64,000 nucleotides of DNA from Heterohyrax brucei. Its lineage: Eukaryota; Chordata; Mammalia; Hyracoidea; Procaviidae. Position numbers and translations under genes: made by a program. Of the stretch, positions 1 through 10,679 are shown piece after piece. Location of the stretch: positions 26,819,431-26,883,430 of the forward strand of contig CM053146.1 of assembly GCA_028571685.1 (NCBI GenBank), given 5' to 3'. The notes under the pieces were generated by a model. That model did no database searches. It had not been told where the DNA came from and saw only the letters and a list, made by a program, of their open reading frames with translations. The number at the start of each line of letters is the position of its first letter. The first letter of the stretch is position 1.

Positions 1-204
1 GAAAACATGCTAAAAGCGATCAGTCCCAAAAGATTATTATATTAATTATCATTGTAATTGTAACAATTTACCACAGATGTGGTGGCTTGAAAAATGCAAA
101 TTTGTTATCTTATGTAATCAGAGAACAAAAACCAAAAATATCCTGATTATTATCAGGATCACTACAGTCAAATCAGTTCTTACTCACACTGACCTGCCAG
201 CCAG

Positions 205-470
205 CCAAGTGATGTCGAGTTGGATCTGACTCATGGCGACCCTAGGGGCCAGGGTAGAACTGACCCCCAGAGTATTCAAGGAGCGCCTGATGGATTTGAA
301 CAGTCATAGGACAAAACAGAATTGCCCCATAGGGTTTCCAAGGTTGTAAATCTTTATGGAAGCAGACTGCTACATCTTTCTCCCATGAAGTACCTTGTGG
401 TTTTGAACCACCAAGCTTTCAGTTAGTAGCTGAGAGATTTAACCACTGAGACACAAAGAATTTCTAACTG
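205..470 (-). mobile_element. AfroSINE, compound (two overlapping units)
   Basis: Antisense tRNA-derived SINE. It starts with the 3' end motif (gtcgagttggatctgactca, ggcgaccctag) and ends in the tRNA-like head. The block 'gaattgccccatagggtttcc' follows a first 'gtagaactgaccccc' block, so body sequence occurs twice. That fits one SINE inserted into another or a dimeric SINE. The head is diverged and no TSD is clear. Confidence 0.85.
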
Positions 471-479
471 AGGACAGAA

Positions 480-985
480 CTGTAAGAAGTGTACTAAAAT
501 TAAGGTGCTGGTAAATTTTCATTCCTTCTAGAGGCTCTAGAGAGATGCTGTTTCTTAGCCTTTTCCATCATCATTACCTGGCTCATGGCCACATCACTCT
601 GTTCCATAGTCATGTTTTCTCTTCCTTCAACTTGTATTCTCTGACTTTGACCCTATATCCTGCCTCTCATAAATACGCTTGCGATTATACTAGCCCCATT
701 GTATAATCATCCTATTTCAAAAGCCGTAGCTTAAATTACACCTATAAAGTTTAATTTGTTATATAAGGCTATATATTAAAAGATTCCTGAGTATCCTTAA
801 ATTCATTGTACTGACTTGATTTTGATTCGTGGTGACCAAGTGGCACTGCCCCACAGAGTTTCCAAAAATAGGGTGGTAGATTTAAACGGCTGACCACTTA
901 GTTAGCATCCAAGTTTTAAACACTTTGTCATGAGGGCTCTAGGATGTCTTTGGGGTAACATTATTCAGTCTACTGCAGTCACACA
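480..985 (-). mobile_element. MLT1-like ERVL-MaLR LTR fossil, interrupted by a SINE
   Basis: An antisense MaLR LTR relic. Landmarks are the 'ttctagaggctctagagaga' block, a 'ccttttccatc...tcatggcc' block, and beyond the SINE at 805-945 the LTR-start side 'tttggggtaacattattcag'. It is old, strongly diverged and broken. The exact subfamily was not assigned. Confidence 0.55.
805..945 (-). mobile_element. AfroSINE, diverged
   Basis: Antisense copy with the order tail (gacttgattttgattcgtgg), middle (ggcactgccccacagagttt), head (ttaaacactttgtcatgagg). It appears to sit inside the older MaLR LTR relic. Confidence 0.7.
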
Positions 986-1019
986 TTGTATAATTCCATT
1001 TATACAAAATGTACGGAAC

Positions 1020-1115
1020 AGGAATGTTTTAAAGATGCATACACACACTCACTTACTTATTCATTCATCTATTTATCTATCTGTTTCCCTACCCACCTGC
1101 ATGCCTACTTATCTT
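1020..1115. repeat. Degenerate low-complexity tract (CA/TC/ATCT-rich)
   Basis: Imperfect 'acacacactcactta' then 'tatttatctatctg'-like repeats. Open frames across it are low-complexity and not gene-like. The rest of roughly 985-1285 shows nothing recognisable. Confidence 0.5.
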
Positions 1116-1285
1116 GCTCTCTATCTGAGCAGGACATTGCTTGGAAAAACAGTCTGACTCCACAAAAATCTTGACACAGTCCTTAGGGTAGTTGTATTAC
1201 TTTCCCACTATACCTCCCCACTGGTTATTTTTACTGCATTTTGTTTACTTCTATACCTTATCATTATACCTGGACCAGAAACAAA

Positions 1286-1446
1286 AGCCAAACTCAGTGA
1301 CATCAAAATGATTCCAATTCATAGACATTCTATAAAAAGACTATAACTGTTCCACAGAGTTTTCAGGGAGCTCCTGGTGGGTCCAAACTGCTGACCTTGT
1401 GCTTATCGGATATAGCACTTAACTGCTACACCACCAGAGTTTCCCT
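1286..1446 (-). mobile_element. AfroSINE
   Basis: Antisense SINE with a diverged tail 'agtgacatcaaaatgattcc', body 'tgttccacagagttttcagg', B-box side 'gggtccaaactgctgacctt' and head end 'taactgctacaccaccagag'. Confidence 0.85.
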
Positions 1447-1541
1447 TGGATCAAAAGAGGAACTCAAATACTTGACAAAATGAAAATTAAAAACTCTCTC
1501 TTACATCTCCAGTTACATAAATCCTAACCAACTTGCCCTCT

Positions 1542-2019
1542 GGTTTAGTCAGCTAGTACTACTCTAAGAGAAATAACACAAGTGGATGCCTTTAAAAGGA
1601 GAAACTTCATTTTGTCCAAAAGGCCAAATTCAAGGTGTCAGCTCCAGGGGAAGACTTTCTTTTCTGGATCTGGAGGAAGGTCCTTAGATCACTCTTCCCC
1701 TAGATTGGAAGCTTTTGAGATGCAGGGACCCCCGTCTTTTCCCAAGGATGTGCTCAGCTTCTGGTACCGCTTCTTGGTAGTATGAGGCCTCTACATCTCT
1801 CTACTGGCTTCTTTCCTTTGTATCTCAAGAGACTGCCTCATGGTACAAAACAGTCTTACACACGGAGTCTTGTCTAACCAACACAGCTGTTACCCATCCA
1901 CCCTCATTAACATCTTAGAGGAAGGATCTTCAACATGGAGAAGCATCACACAATGCCAAGAATCCTGGCCCAGCCAAATTTCTACACATTTTTTGGTAAA
2001 CACAAATCAGTCTATGACA
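1542..2019 (-). mobile_element. ERVL-MaLR LTR fossil
   Basis: Antisense MaLR-type LTR. The left edge 'ttagtcagctagtactactc' is the reverse complement of the family's 3' end. The interior has 'gtgtcagctccaggggaaga', and the right edge 'cagtctatgaca' corresponds to the LTR start. The length of about 480 bp fits the family. Old and broken. An internal-region remnant continues to the right. Confidence 0.75.
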
Positions 2020-2305
2020 TTCCACCCTTTATTCCCTAAAAAGCCACATCCTTGAAACATGTAAAACACATTCATCCCATCATAAAGTCTTGAATCCAAT
2101 TCCAAAATCCAGAAATTTCTCTTAAACTGTGAACTCTAAAACACCAGTTATCTGCTTCCAAAATACAGTGGCAGAACAGGTAGGGATGAGTTAGACATTT
2201 CCATTACGAATGGGAGAAAGGAGGCAAAACAGACAACAAGCAAGTCAGCAAAACATATTACATAAGCTTTTAAACTTTTTTCTGAGACATTTTACACAAT
2301 GGCCC
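2020..2305 (-). mobile_element. ERVL-MaLR internal-region remnant
   Basis: Antisense remnant just beyond the LTR. It has the MaLR-internal landmarks 'cccatcataaagtcttgaat' and 'gcttccaaaatacagtgg' followed by 'cagaacaggtagggatga'. It lies between two same-orientation LTRs, so it may be the last piece of an internally deleted provirus. Broken. Confidence 0.5.
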
Positions 2306-2308
2306 CAA

Positions 2309-2390
2309 TTCTAGTATTGGATACTCTATGGGGCAGTTCTACTCTGGCCTCTAGGGTCGCCATGAGTCAGACCCGACTTGACAGCACTCA
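2309..2390 (+). mobile_element. AfroSINE, 5'-truncated
   Basis: Sense 3' half of the SINE: 'actctatggggcagttctac', 'ctagggtcgccatgagtcag', 'cgacttgacagcac'. The tRNA head is absent. It lies in the gap between the two MaLR LTRs. Confidence 0.85.
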
Positions 2391-2832
2391 GTTAGTATTG
2401 GTCTAAAAGAAATGACATAAGTTGATGGCTTTAACAAGGAAAATTTCTTCTGTAGACTACAAGTCCAAATTAAAGGTGCCCACTCCAGGCTAGGGCTTTC
2501 TCCATTTGTTGGCTTTGGAGGAAAGTCCTTGTGTTGCATTGGTCTTTGGTCAAGGAGCATCTCTGCACAGCAACTTCAGGTCTGAAGGATATGCCCTACT
2601 CCTGGTGTGTCTTTCTTGATGGTATGAGGTTCCAAATTCTCTGTTGGCTTCCCTTTCCTTTTACCTCTTGTAGGATGAAAAGATAAGAGGTGATATAAGC
2701 CACCCTCCAGAGAAATATCCCTTACAGTGGAGCTGGGAGAAGACTTTAGGAAGAGCATTAAATCTCCACCCTAATCCTCTCTAACATAATCCACTCTATT
2801 ACCCACAGGCAGAGGTGAACATTTGCAGTACC
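2391..2832 (-). mobile_element. ERVL-MaLR LTR fossil, left part (split by L1)
   Basis: Second antisense MaLR LTR, similar to the copy at 1542-2019 ('tccaaattaaaggtgcccac', 'ctttggaggaaagtccttg'). It stops where the full-length L1 begins and resumes at 9946. The LTR was therefore in place before the L1. Broken and old. Confidence 0.7.
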
Positions 2833-2843
2833 AGAAAAGCACT
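2833..2843 (+). repeat. Target-site duplication, left copy (L1 at 2844-9934)
   Basis: The 11-mer agaaaagcact occurs here and again at 9935-9945, exactly bracketing the L1. The two copies join one continuous MaLR LTR when the L1 is removed. Confidence 0.85.
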
Positions 2844-3763
2844 GAGGGTGGGGCCATGCATCCTCAATTCCCTTGGAGAACTAAGGCCTAGAACAGTAGC
2901 TGAAAGAAGAAGTGTGGACATTCTGGGAGCTCCAAGATCAAGTGTAGGGACATGAGATTGGACTGCACAACAGGAAGGGGGGGAAATACCTTGTCAGTGG
3001 CAAGACAGTGGCATAGCAAGTACTGCTTCTCCTGGCACTATGCCTGGCAGGATTACCAGTACAGATGCCTTTGCCACTCAGGAGGCTGTGACTCAGTCTG
3101 CTGAGCTTGTGAATCGGGCACAGTCCAGCTTCTTCACTGATCTGCAGTGCTTAAGTGAACAGCATACAATGCAACACAGAGACAATTGCTTGGGACACCC
3201 ACAATTAGAGATCCAAGCAGTAGTGAGCAACTGAGGGTGCCAGTGCCCTCCTCCCTTCTCTTCTCTAAGCTGCACCACAGAATCTGCTGACTCACACATA
3301 ACAAAGGCAGCTCAGGTGGGAGGCCATATTGGTCAGCTGAGAGGTGGAATTAGCTTTGCCTAAGGGGTTGGATGATCCTAAATTTTATACTAAGCAACAC
3401 TGCCCTTCCTGTTAGTGCTGTTCCAGCAGAAAAGCTACGCTTAACGTAATTGTATCTAGGGAAAGCAGTGGCAGCTGGGGGTCGAGTGCAGTGGGGACTT
3501 AACTCCTCACTTCTTTAAGCCACCATCATAGCATCTGTTGATGCCTGACAAGACACCCTATTGTCAGTCAGGAGGTGTGGCCTGTCACCCTGGAGGGCCC
3601 CATTGCTATCAGCTACTGAGAGCTGGTCAACAGTTCTCTTTGCAGAAACTCTGCTTTTAAGACCTACATAGCTCCTGTTAGTGTAATACTGAAGAAACTG
3701 AACAGCTTCTGAATGGAACGAAGACAATAGTCAATATGTAACCATTTAAAGAAGGAAACCACC
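2844..3763 (+). promoter_or_regulatory. L1 5'UTR / internal promoter relic
   Basis: Sequence between the L1 start and the ORF1 start codon, about 920 bp. It shares blocks with the other L1 5'UTRs here (for example 'gtggacattctgggagctcc', matched in reverse complement near 54,310-54,340). In L1 this region carries the RNA polymerase II promoter, and this copy is diverged. Short open frames inside it are not gene-like. Confidence 0.75.
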
Positions 3764-4581
3764 ATGGCTCTGGAAAATTCCCAAAATAAAGATTCAACCA
3801 ACTTCCCAGATGAAGAAATCATTTTGAAATTATCAGAGGTAGAATAAAAAATGATTACATATAGAGCCTTTCCAGAGATTCAGCAAAATACAACAGAACT
3901 AAATGAAAAATTAAGTATGGTTTATGAACTTCTAGAACACAGAATTAGTGAACTTGAAGATAAGGCAGTTGACACCAGCGTTTCTAAGGAGAAAGAAGAT
4001 AAAAGAAACAGGAAAGTAAAGAAGCATTAAAAAGCACATGAGATTCTATCTAGTGGAATAAGTGATGAATAATTAGAGTTCCTAAGCAGGGAGAGATAGC
4101 AGAAAATACAGACAATTGTTGAAGAGCTGAAGACATAAAACTTTCCTGACATCACAAAAGAAAAGAACATAATGTTCAAGATGCCTACCAAGCACCACAA
4201 AATCTAGACCCCAAAATAAAGTCACCAAGATGTATTATAATCAGGCTTAATAAAATGAAACATAAAGAGAAGCATTTAAAGGTTATGAGGCTTAAAGTAA
4301 AACTAACGGGCAAAGGGAAGCCTCTTAGGCTTTTATCTGACTTCTTGGCAGAAATCATGTTGGGAAGAAGATGGCGAAATGACACATAAAAATCCTTGAA
4401 GGAGAAAAGCTTCCAACCAAGAATTATGTATCCTGCAAAATTGTCTCTCATATACGACAGTGAAATTAAGATGTACTCAGATGAACAGAAGCTCAAAGGC
4501 TTTGCTAAAAACCACCCCAAAACTACAAGAAATACTGAAAGAAGCACTTTGTTTAGAAAACCAATAATATCAGTCACATAG
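3764..4581 (+). pseudogene. L1 ORF1 (RNA-binding chaperone), broken
   Basis: ORF1p is the trimeric RNA-binding protein of the L1 ribonucleoprotein. The start codon has a strong Kozak context (accaccatgg). The N-terminus MALENSQNKDSTNFPDEE is shared with the minus-strand copy near 53,014 and the relic at 63.3 kb. The first frame stops after 27 codons. The C-terminal domain is readable near 4390-4580 as KSFQPRIMYPAKLS, a conserved ORF1 block. An antisense 153-codon frame over this region is only a shadow. Confidence 0.85.
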
Positions 4582-7500
4582 TTAAGGAGGCAATGTAGGA
4601 CAGGGCATTCAAAGTCCCACTCAATTAGGGAAGTCATAATGCTCAATCAAAGCTAAAATATTAAAAGTAGCAAACTAGAGATCCTAATATGAAAACTATG
4701 ACATCATCACACTAAAAAGAGGGATAGATTACAGTAGTTACAATTCTTTCAGATAGAGAGGAAATTAAGGAAATATGCAGAAGTTAAAGATTGGTTTAAA
4801 TTTAGAATATTAAAGAGAGATCAAAAGGGTAGCCTCAAAGCAAACCAACAGTGTGACATATCAAAACAAGAAACATAAGAGAGGAGTCTCAACAAACACA
4901 AACCCAACACTGATTAAAATGGAAAGTAAACCCATAAAGAAAAACAACTCAGAATGGAATATGAAGAGAAGTAAAGAAAACATCAACAACACAAAAACAA
5001 AGGCATCAAAATGACAGTATTAAAACATACCTATCAATGATTACACTGAATATAAATGGTATGAAGGCTTCAATGAAGAGGCAGAGAGTGACAGCCTGGA
5101 ACAAAAAGCCATCTATATGTTGCTTACAAGAAACACACCTTAGACTCAAAGGTATGAACAAACTGAAAATCAAAGGATGAAAAATACTTACCAAGCTAAT
5201 AGCACACAAAGTACAGCAAGAGTGGCAATACTAATCTCAGATTAAATACATTTTAATGTAAAATCCATCATCACTAACAAAGATGTTCACTGTTCATTAC
5301 TGAAAGGTTCAAAGCACACCCAAAACCCAAGTGAAACTTGGTTCAAAGCACAAGCAGGATGTAACTACATTAAATATTTTTACACTCAATAGCAGAACAC
5401 CTCAGTACATGAAATAAATGCTGACAGCAGTAAAAATGAGATAGATCATTTCACAGTAATAGTAAGAGACTTCAAAACTCTACTTTCAGTAATGGGCAGA
5501 TCATCCAGAAAAAAAAGATCAGTAAAGACACAGAAGATTTTGTTGTAACAGTCAATCAGTTAGATCTCATTGACACATACAGAACCTTTTACCCATCAGC
5601 AGATAAGTACCACTTCCTCTCCAATGCACATAGAACTTTCTCCAGACTAGACAATGTTTTAGGACATAAAGCACATCTCAACAAAATCCAAACCACTGAA
5701 TTATTGCAAAGCAACTTCTCAGACTATAAAGCCATAGAAGTCGAAATCAATAGCAGAAAAAAACATAGGTAGAAATTTGAACTCATGGAAACTGAACAAT
5801 GACTGTTCAAAAATCCTTGGCTTCTAGAAGATATCAAAAACACAGTAAAGAAATTTATGGAATCAAATGAGAATGAAAACACCATCTACCATAAACTATG
5901 GGATACAGCAGAAGCAGAGCTCAGACGTCCATTTATCACTGTCAATGCACGCATCTGGAATGCAAGGTCCCAAGCCAAAGAATTAACCCTACAATTTGAA
6001 CAAGTAAAAAGAGAGCAACAAAAGAACCCCTCAGGCACCAGAAGAAAACAAATAATAAAGATCAGAGCAGAACTAAATGAATTAGAGAATGGAAGAACAA
6101 TTGAGCAAATTAACAAAACCAAAAGCTGTTTCTTTGAAAAGATCAACAATATTGATAAACCACTGGCTAAACTTATGAAAGAAAAACAGAAGAAACAAAG
6201 AACCTGAATATGAAATGAGATGAGGGATGTCACAAAAGACCCAATTGAAATCAAAAGCACCTTAACAGAATACTACGAAAGAAGATATTCTAACAGATTT
6301 GAAAACCTAGAGGAAATGGACAAATTTCTAGATTTGTATCACTCACCAAAATTATTGCAAGGAGAAGTATAACAACTTAATAAACTGACCAAAAAAGAAG
6401 AAATTACAGAAGTAATACAAAAAAGTACCAGAAAACAAAGTCTTGACCCAATGGCTTCACTGGAGAATTTTACCAAGCTTCCAGAGAAAAGTTAATTCCA
6501 GTACTACCGAGGCTATTTCACAGCACAGAAAGGGAGGGAATACTCCCAAATTCATTCTGTGAAGCCAACATAACACTGATACCAAAGCCAGGGAAAGATC
6601 CCACAAAAAAGAAAATCACAGACCACTGTCTCTCATGAACCCAGATGCAAAAATCTTTAACAAAATCCTAGTCAATAGAGTTCAACAACATATCAAAAAA
6701 ATAATTCATCATGACCAAGTTGGATTTATACCAGGGATGCAAAGATGGTTCAACATTGGAATAACAATCAACATAACCAACCACATAAATATCTCAAAGG
6801 ATAAGAATCACTTGATTTTGTGAATCAATGTGGAAAAGGAATTTGACAAAGTCCAACACCTATTCATGTTAAAAACTTCCAGCAAAATAGGAATACAGGG
6901 GAAATTCCTCAATGCAGTAAGGGGCATCTACTCAAAGCAAACTGCCTACACCATGCTGAATGAAAAGAGACTGAAAGAATTCCCCTTGAGAACAGGAACT
7001 AGACAAGGATGTCCACTGTCACAATTTCTAGTCAACATTGTTCTAGAAGTTCTAGTGAGAGAAATTAGACAAGACAAAGAAATAAAAGGCATCTGCATTG
7101 GCAAAGAAGAAGTAAAAATCTCCCTTTTTGAAGATGATGTGATCGTATACACAGACAATCGTAAAGAATCCATAAGTAAACTACTCAACCTCAGCAGAGT
7201 GTCAGGATATAAGATAAACATGGGTAAATTACTAGGATTCCTTTACACCAACAAAGAGATCATCAAAGAGGAAATCTCCAAATCAATACCATTTATTATA
7301 GCTCCCAAGAAGACAAAATATATAGCAATAAATCTAACTAGAGAAACAAGAGGTCTATACAGAAAGAATTACAAGACCTTACTGCAAGAAACCAAAAGAA
7401 ACTTACGTAAATGGAGAAATCTACCTTGGTCATGAATAGGGAGACTTAACACTGTGACAATGTCTATTATGCCCAAAGCAATCTACATATACAATTCAAT

Positions 7501-8186
7501 CCCCATACAAATTCCAGCGACATTTTTTAATGAGATGGAGAAACAAATCACCAACTTTGCTTGGAAGAGGAAGAAATCCCGGATAAGTAAAACACTACGG
7601 GAGATGAAGAACACAGTGAGAGGTATCACACGACCCAACTCAGAACCTATTACACTGCCACAGTAGTCAAAACAGCCTGATACTGGTACAAAAAGAGACC
7701 TACAGACCAATAAAACACAACTGAGACCCCAGAAATATCACCATCCTGTTATGAACAGTTGATGTTCGACAAAGGCCTGAAGATCGTAAACTGGGGTAAA
7801 AACACTCTCTTTAACAAATAGTGTTGACGAAATTGAATATCCATCTGCAAAAAACTGAAACAAGATCCATATCTCACACTTTACACACAAACTAACTCAA
7901 AATGGTTCAAAGACCTAATTTTTAACCCCAAAACAATAAAGATCATGCCAGAAAAAATAGGGTCAACATTGGAAATTCTAATACATGGCTTAGACAGACT
8001 TCAAAATCAGACCAAAAATACATAAAGAGAAGAGAAAATAGGTAAATGGGAACTACTAAGAACCAAACACTTTTGCTTGTCCGAAGACTTTATCATAAGA
8101 GTTAAAAGGCTACGTAGAGAATGGGAAAAAATATTTGGCAACTATAACTTGGTCCAATGTCTCACCTCCATAATCGACAGCCAAGC

Positions 8187-8262
8187 CAAAGCCAAGTGTC
8201 ATCGAGTCAGATCTTACTCATGGCAACCCTAGGGGCCAGGGTAGAACTGACCCCCAGCTACA
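8187..8262 (-). mobile_element. AfroSINE, 5'-truncated short copy
   Basis: Antisense. It begins with the tail repeat 'agccaagccaaagccaagtg', then 'catcgagtcagatcttactc' and ends at 'gtagaactgaccccc'. The tRNA head and middle are absent. It lies inside the L1 ORF2 end, so it is younger than that L1. There is no poly-A; the sense tail is TTGGCT-like. Confidence 0.85.
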
Positions 8263-8864
8263 AGTTACTCCAAAATATCAACAACAAAAAGGTAGACAGC
8301 ACAATTATGCAATTGGAGAAGGCAATATGGCAATGGGCAAACACTTCAACAAAGTAGATATCCAGGCAGCAAAAAACATATGAAGAAATACACATTGTCA
8401 TCAGCTATTAGAGAAATCCAAACCAAAACTACAATGAGATACTATCTCACCCCAACAAGGTCAACCACAATTCAAAAAACAAAAAACAACAAATACTAGA
8501 TAGGCTTCAGAGAGATTGGAACTGCCCTATGCTGCTGGTGGGATTGCAAAACAGTACAACTTCATTGGAAAGTAATGTGGCATTTCCTTAAAAAGCTAGA
8601 AATACAAATACCACTTGATCCAATACTCCTACTGCTTGAAATATGTCCTACAGAAATAAAGGCAATCACATGAACAGATACATGCACACAAATGTTTATT
8701 GCAGCACTGTCTACAATAGCTAAAAGATGGAATCAACCCAGATGCCCATCAACAGATGAATGGATAAACAAACTATGATATATGTACTCAATGGAACAGT
8801 ATGCAATGATAAAGAACAATGACGGTTTCAGGAAGCATCACATAACCTGGTTTCAACTGGAAGA

Positions 8865-8930
8865 CATTACGCTGAGTGAAATCAGTCATTATGCTGAGTG
8901 AAATCAATCATTATGCTGAGTGAAATCAGC
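8865..8930 (+). repeat. 22-bp tandem triplication in L1 ORF2
   Basis: Three adjacent units (8865-8886, 8887-8908, 8909-8930) of the form cattatgctgagtgaaatca plus 2 bp, differing at one or two positions. The other L1 copies here have one unit. The 44 extra bases shift the frame. Confidence 0.9.
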
Positions 8931-9934
8931 TAAAGGACAAATGTTATATAAGACCTCTGCTATAAGGACTTAACAGACTTCTGTACAGAAGATAAGACTG
9001 ACAGCTATGAGGGTGGGGAGGGAGGGAGAAAGTGTGGCTTAGATTAGATATTTGGTAAAAATTTTGTTAGATGAAAGCAGTGGCAGCACACAGTAGAGAG
9101 TAGAATGACTTAACTGGACATCACCATAAACTGTAAGGTTTTCTTAATTCAGCTTATTATTTCAAAGGATAGAGTAGCAGGGACGGGAATCTAGGGACCA
9201 CTTTATTCAGAGAACATCAAAGCCAACTGGCATAACTAGTATATTGCTAAGAGTCTTCTGCACTCCACATTGGTGATTGACATCTGGGGTCTTAAAAGCT
9301 AGCAAGCTGCCCTCTGAGGTACATGAAATATCCTCAACTCATCCAGAACAGACGATCACTGAGAATAACAAAGATATGAGGAAGAAAGATCCCAGAAGAC
9401 AGAAGGACACATATGAATGGGGCACTGTATCAACATGAGACCAAAAGAACCAGATGATGCCTGGCCACCACCAAAGACAGCTGTGACGGAGGATACAACG
9501 TAGAGTCCCTTAAGCAACATGAGAAAAAGAGGGGTGTAGCTCAAAAAGTTTTCTAAAATACCTGAACTGATGGTCTGACAGCCTGGATGCTAACCTGGAA
9601 ACATGGCCCCTAGAACTGCTGCTGTCTTAACCAGAAACCAGTAATGAAGTCAACTCTTCAGAAAAAATAGGACTAAGGGTCACAGTGTGCCCATATGGTG
9701 CACACACTATATGGTTCTGTGCATTTATAGGAGGTGGTCCTGCTGGTCTTTTTCTAGATGTTATAGAGGAGGGTGGAGAGGAAGAGACAATGCTTGTTGA
9801 AGAGACAGTAGAAATACAGAATGGAAAGGAGGTGCATTCTGTCACTGGATGGAGAGAGCAGATAGGTGGGTATGCAAAACCCATTTGGATTATATAGTTT
9901 CATTTAATCACAATTTAAAAACAAATGGAAAGAA

Positions 9935-9945
9935 AGAAAAGCACT
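9935..9945 (+). repeat. Target-site duplication, right copy
   Basis: agaaaagcact, identical to 2833-2843. It follows the A-rich L1 tail. Confidence 0.85.
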
Positions 9946-10036
9946 AAATGAAGGGCAATTACACAATAATACTGGGAATTGTGGACCAGTCAAACTACTA
10001 CACACATTTTGGGGGAGCGCAGTTTAATCCATGACA
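9946..10036 (-). mobile_element. ERVL-MaLR LTR fossil, right part
   Basis: Continuation of the LTR split by the L1: 'cacaataatactgggaattg', 'ttttgggggagcgcagttta' and the LTR-start edge 'atccatgaca'. The sequence continues logically from 2832. Broken, old. Confidence 0.75.
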
Positions 10037-10204
10037 CCCTCTCATACGTAAATCTTTCTTGATTCCAATGAGATTGAGAGCTTGCTGAGGAAAAGTTGTT
10101 TTCTTCTTACTAATATGATTACCAAACATAACAGGAATTTAGTCCATTCTTTTCAAAGATAGGAGTCCATTGGTGATGTAAACATTAAATTCTTGACTAC
10201 TGAC

Positions 10205-10365
10205 CAAAATATTGGAAATTCCAGTCCGTCCAGAAGGACCTCCAAAAAAAGACCTGGTGATCTACTTCCAAATGATCATAGGCTTGAAAACACCACAGAA
10301 TGCAGTCCTACAGTGAAACACAGAATCAACTCAATGACAATTGATTTGGTTTCAAAGGATTAAAT
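10205..10365 (+). mobile_element. AfroSINE-like SINE, second type
   Basis: Sense copy of the longer-bodied SINE: 'gacctggtgatctacttcc', then 'aacaccacagaatgcagtcc' and a tail 'aatcaactcaatgacaattg' ending in 'gatttggttt'. The head is eroded. Confidence 0.7.
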
Positions 10366-10514
10366 TCTGTACCCTCAGGAAGCAATCTTTGAATGTTTGT
10401 AGTACATAATAAGGAAAGAAGAGGGGGGATAGGTTGATTCAAGCTGAGATGTCAGAAAAAGTAGTGACTACAGTGAAATATGTGGTGACAGAATTGTAGA
10501 ATATAATAATAACT

Positions 10515-10675
10515 ATAGGTTGAATTAACACAATCAAGTCAGTTCTGTTTCACAGCAACCCTATAGAGCAGAGTAGAACTGCCCCATGGCATTTCCAAGG
10601 AGCACCTGGTGGATTCAAACTTCTGATTTTTGCTTGAAACCAAACCCTTAAACATTAGTGCCGTCAGGGCTTCTC
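10515..10675 (-). mobile_element. AfroSINE
   Basis: Antisense SINE: 'agagtagaactgccccatgg', 'ccaaggagcacctggtggat', then a diverged head end 'attagtgccgtcagggctt'. Confidence 0.88.
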
Positions 10676-10679
10676 AGAC

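Larger units (their letters stand above)
5011..8990 (+). pseudogene. L1 ORF2 (endonuclease-reverse transcriptase), broken
   Basis: ORF2p nicks DNA and primes reverse transcription. The start region reads MTVLKHTY..., with the endonuclease about 5011-5760 and a coiled linker at 5857-6207 (ESNENENTIYHKLWDTAE). Reverse transcriptase blocks follow: [15 protein letters not shown] at 6635-6823 and GTRQGCPLS then SLFEDDVIVYTD in 6830-7435. The catalytic F/YADD box reads FEDD; both aspartates are kept but the Ala is now Glu. Many stops and frame changes; dead. A 22-bp unit is tripled near its 3' end, and a SINE fragment sits at about 8187. Confidence 0.9.
2844..9934 (+). mobile_element. L1 LINE, near full length
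   Basis: About 7.1 kb with every L1 part in order: a G-rich 5' start (gagggtggggccatg), 5'UTR to 3763, ORF1 (3764-about 4581), ORF2 (5011-about 8990), a G-rich tract at 9011 and a 3'UTR ending in an A-rich tail. An 11-bp TSD brackets it, so both ends are genuine. The 5' start aligns with the 5' ends of the minus-strand L1s at 37,795 and 54,422. Both reading frames are heavily broken, so the copy is inactive. A 5'-truncated AfroSINE interrupts the ORF2 end at about 8187-8262. Confidence 0.92.

Noticed and set aside
4185-4646. 153-codon minus-strand frame
   Set aside because: Lies antisense to L1 ORF1 and C-terminal block KSFQPRIMYPAKLS reads on the plus strand; hydrophobic composition is a shadow effect.
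5886-6260. 124-codon minus-strand frame with membrane-like segments
   Set aside because: Antisense shadow of the lysine-rich L1 ORF2 linker; the same shadow recurs at 18,112-18,492.
9627-9897. Overlapping frames on both strands (85 and 70 codons)
   Set aside because: Both lie in the L1 3'UTR.
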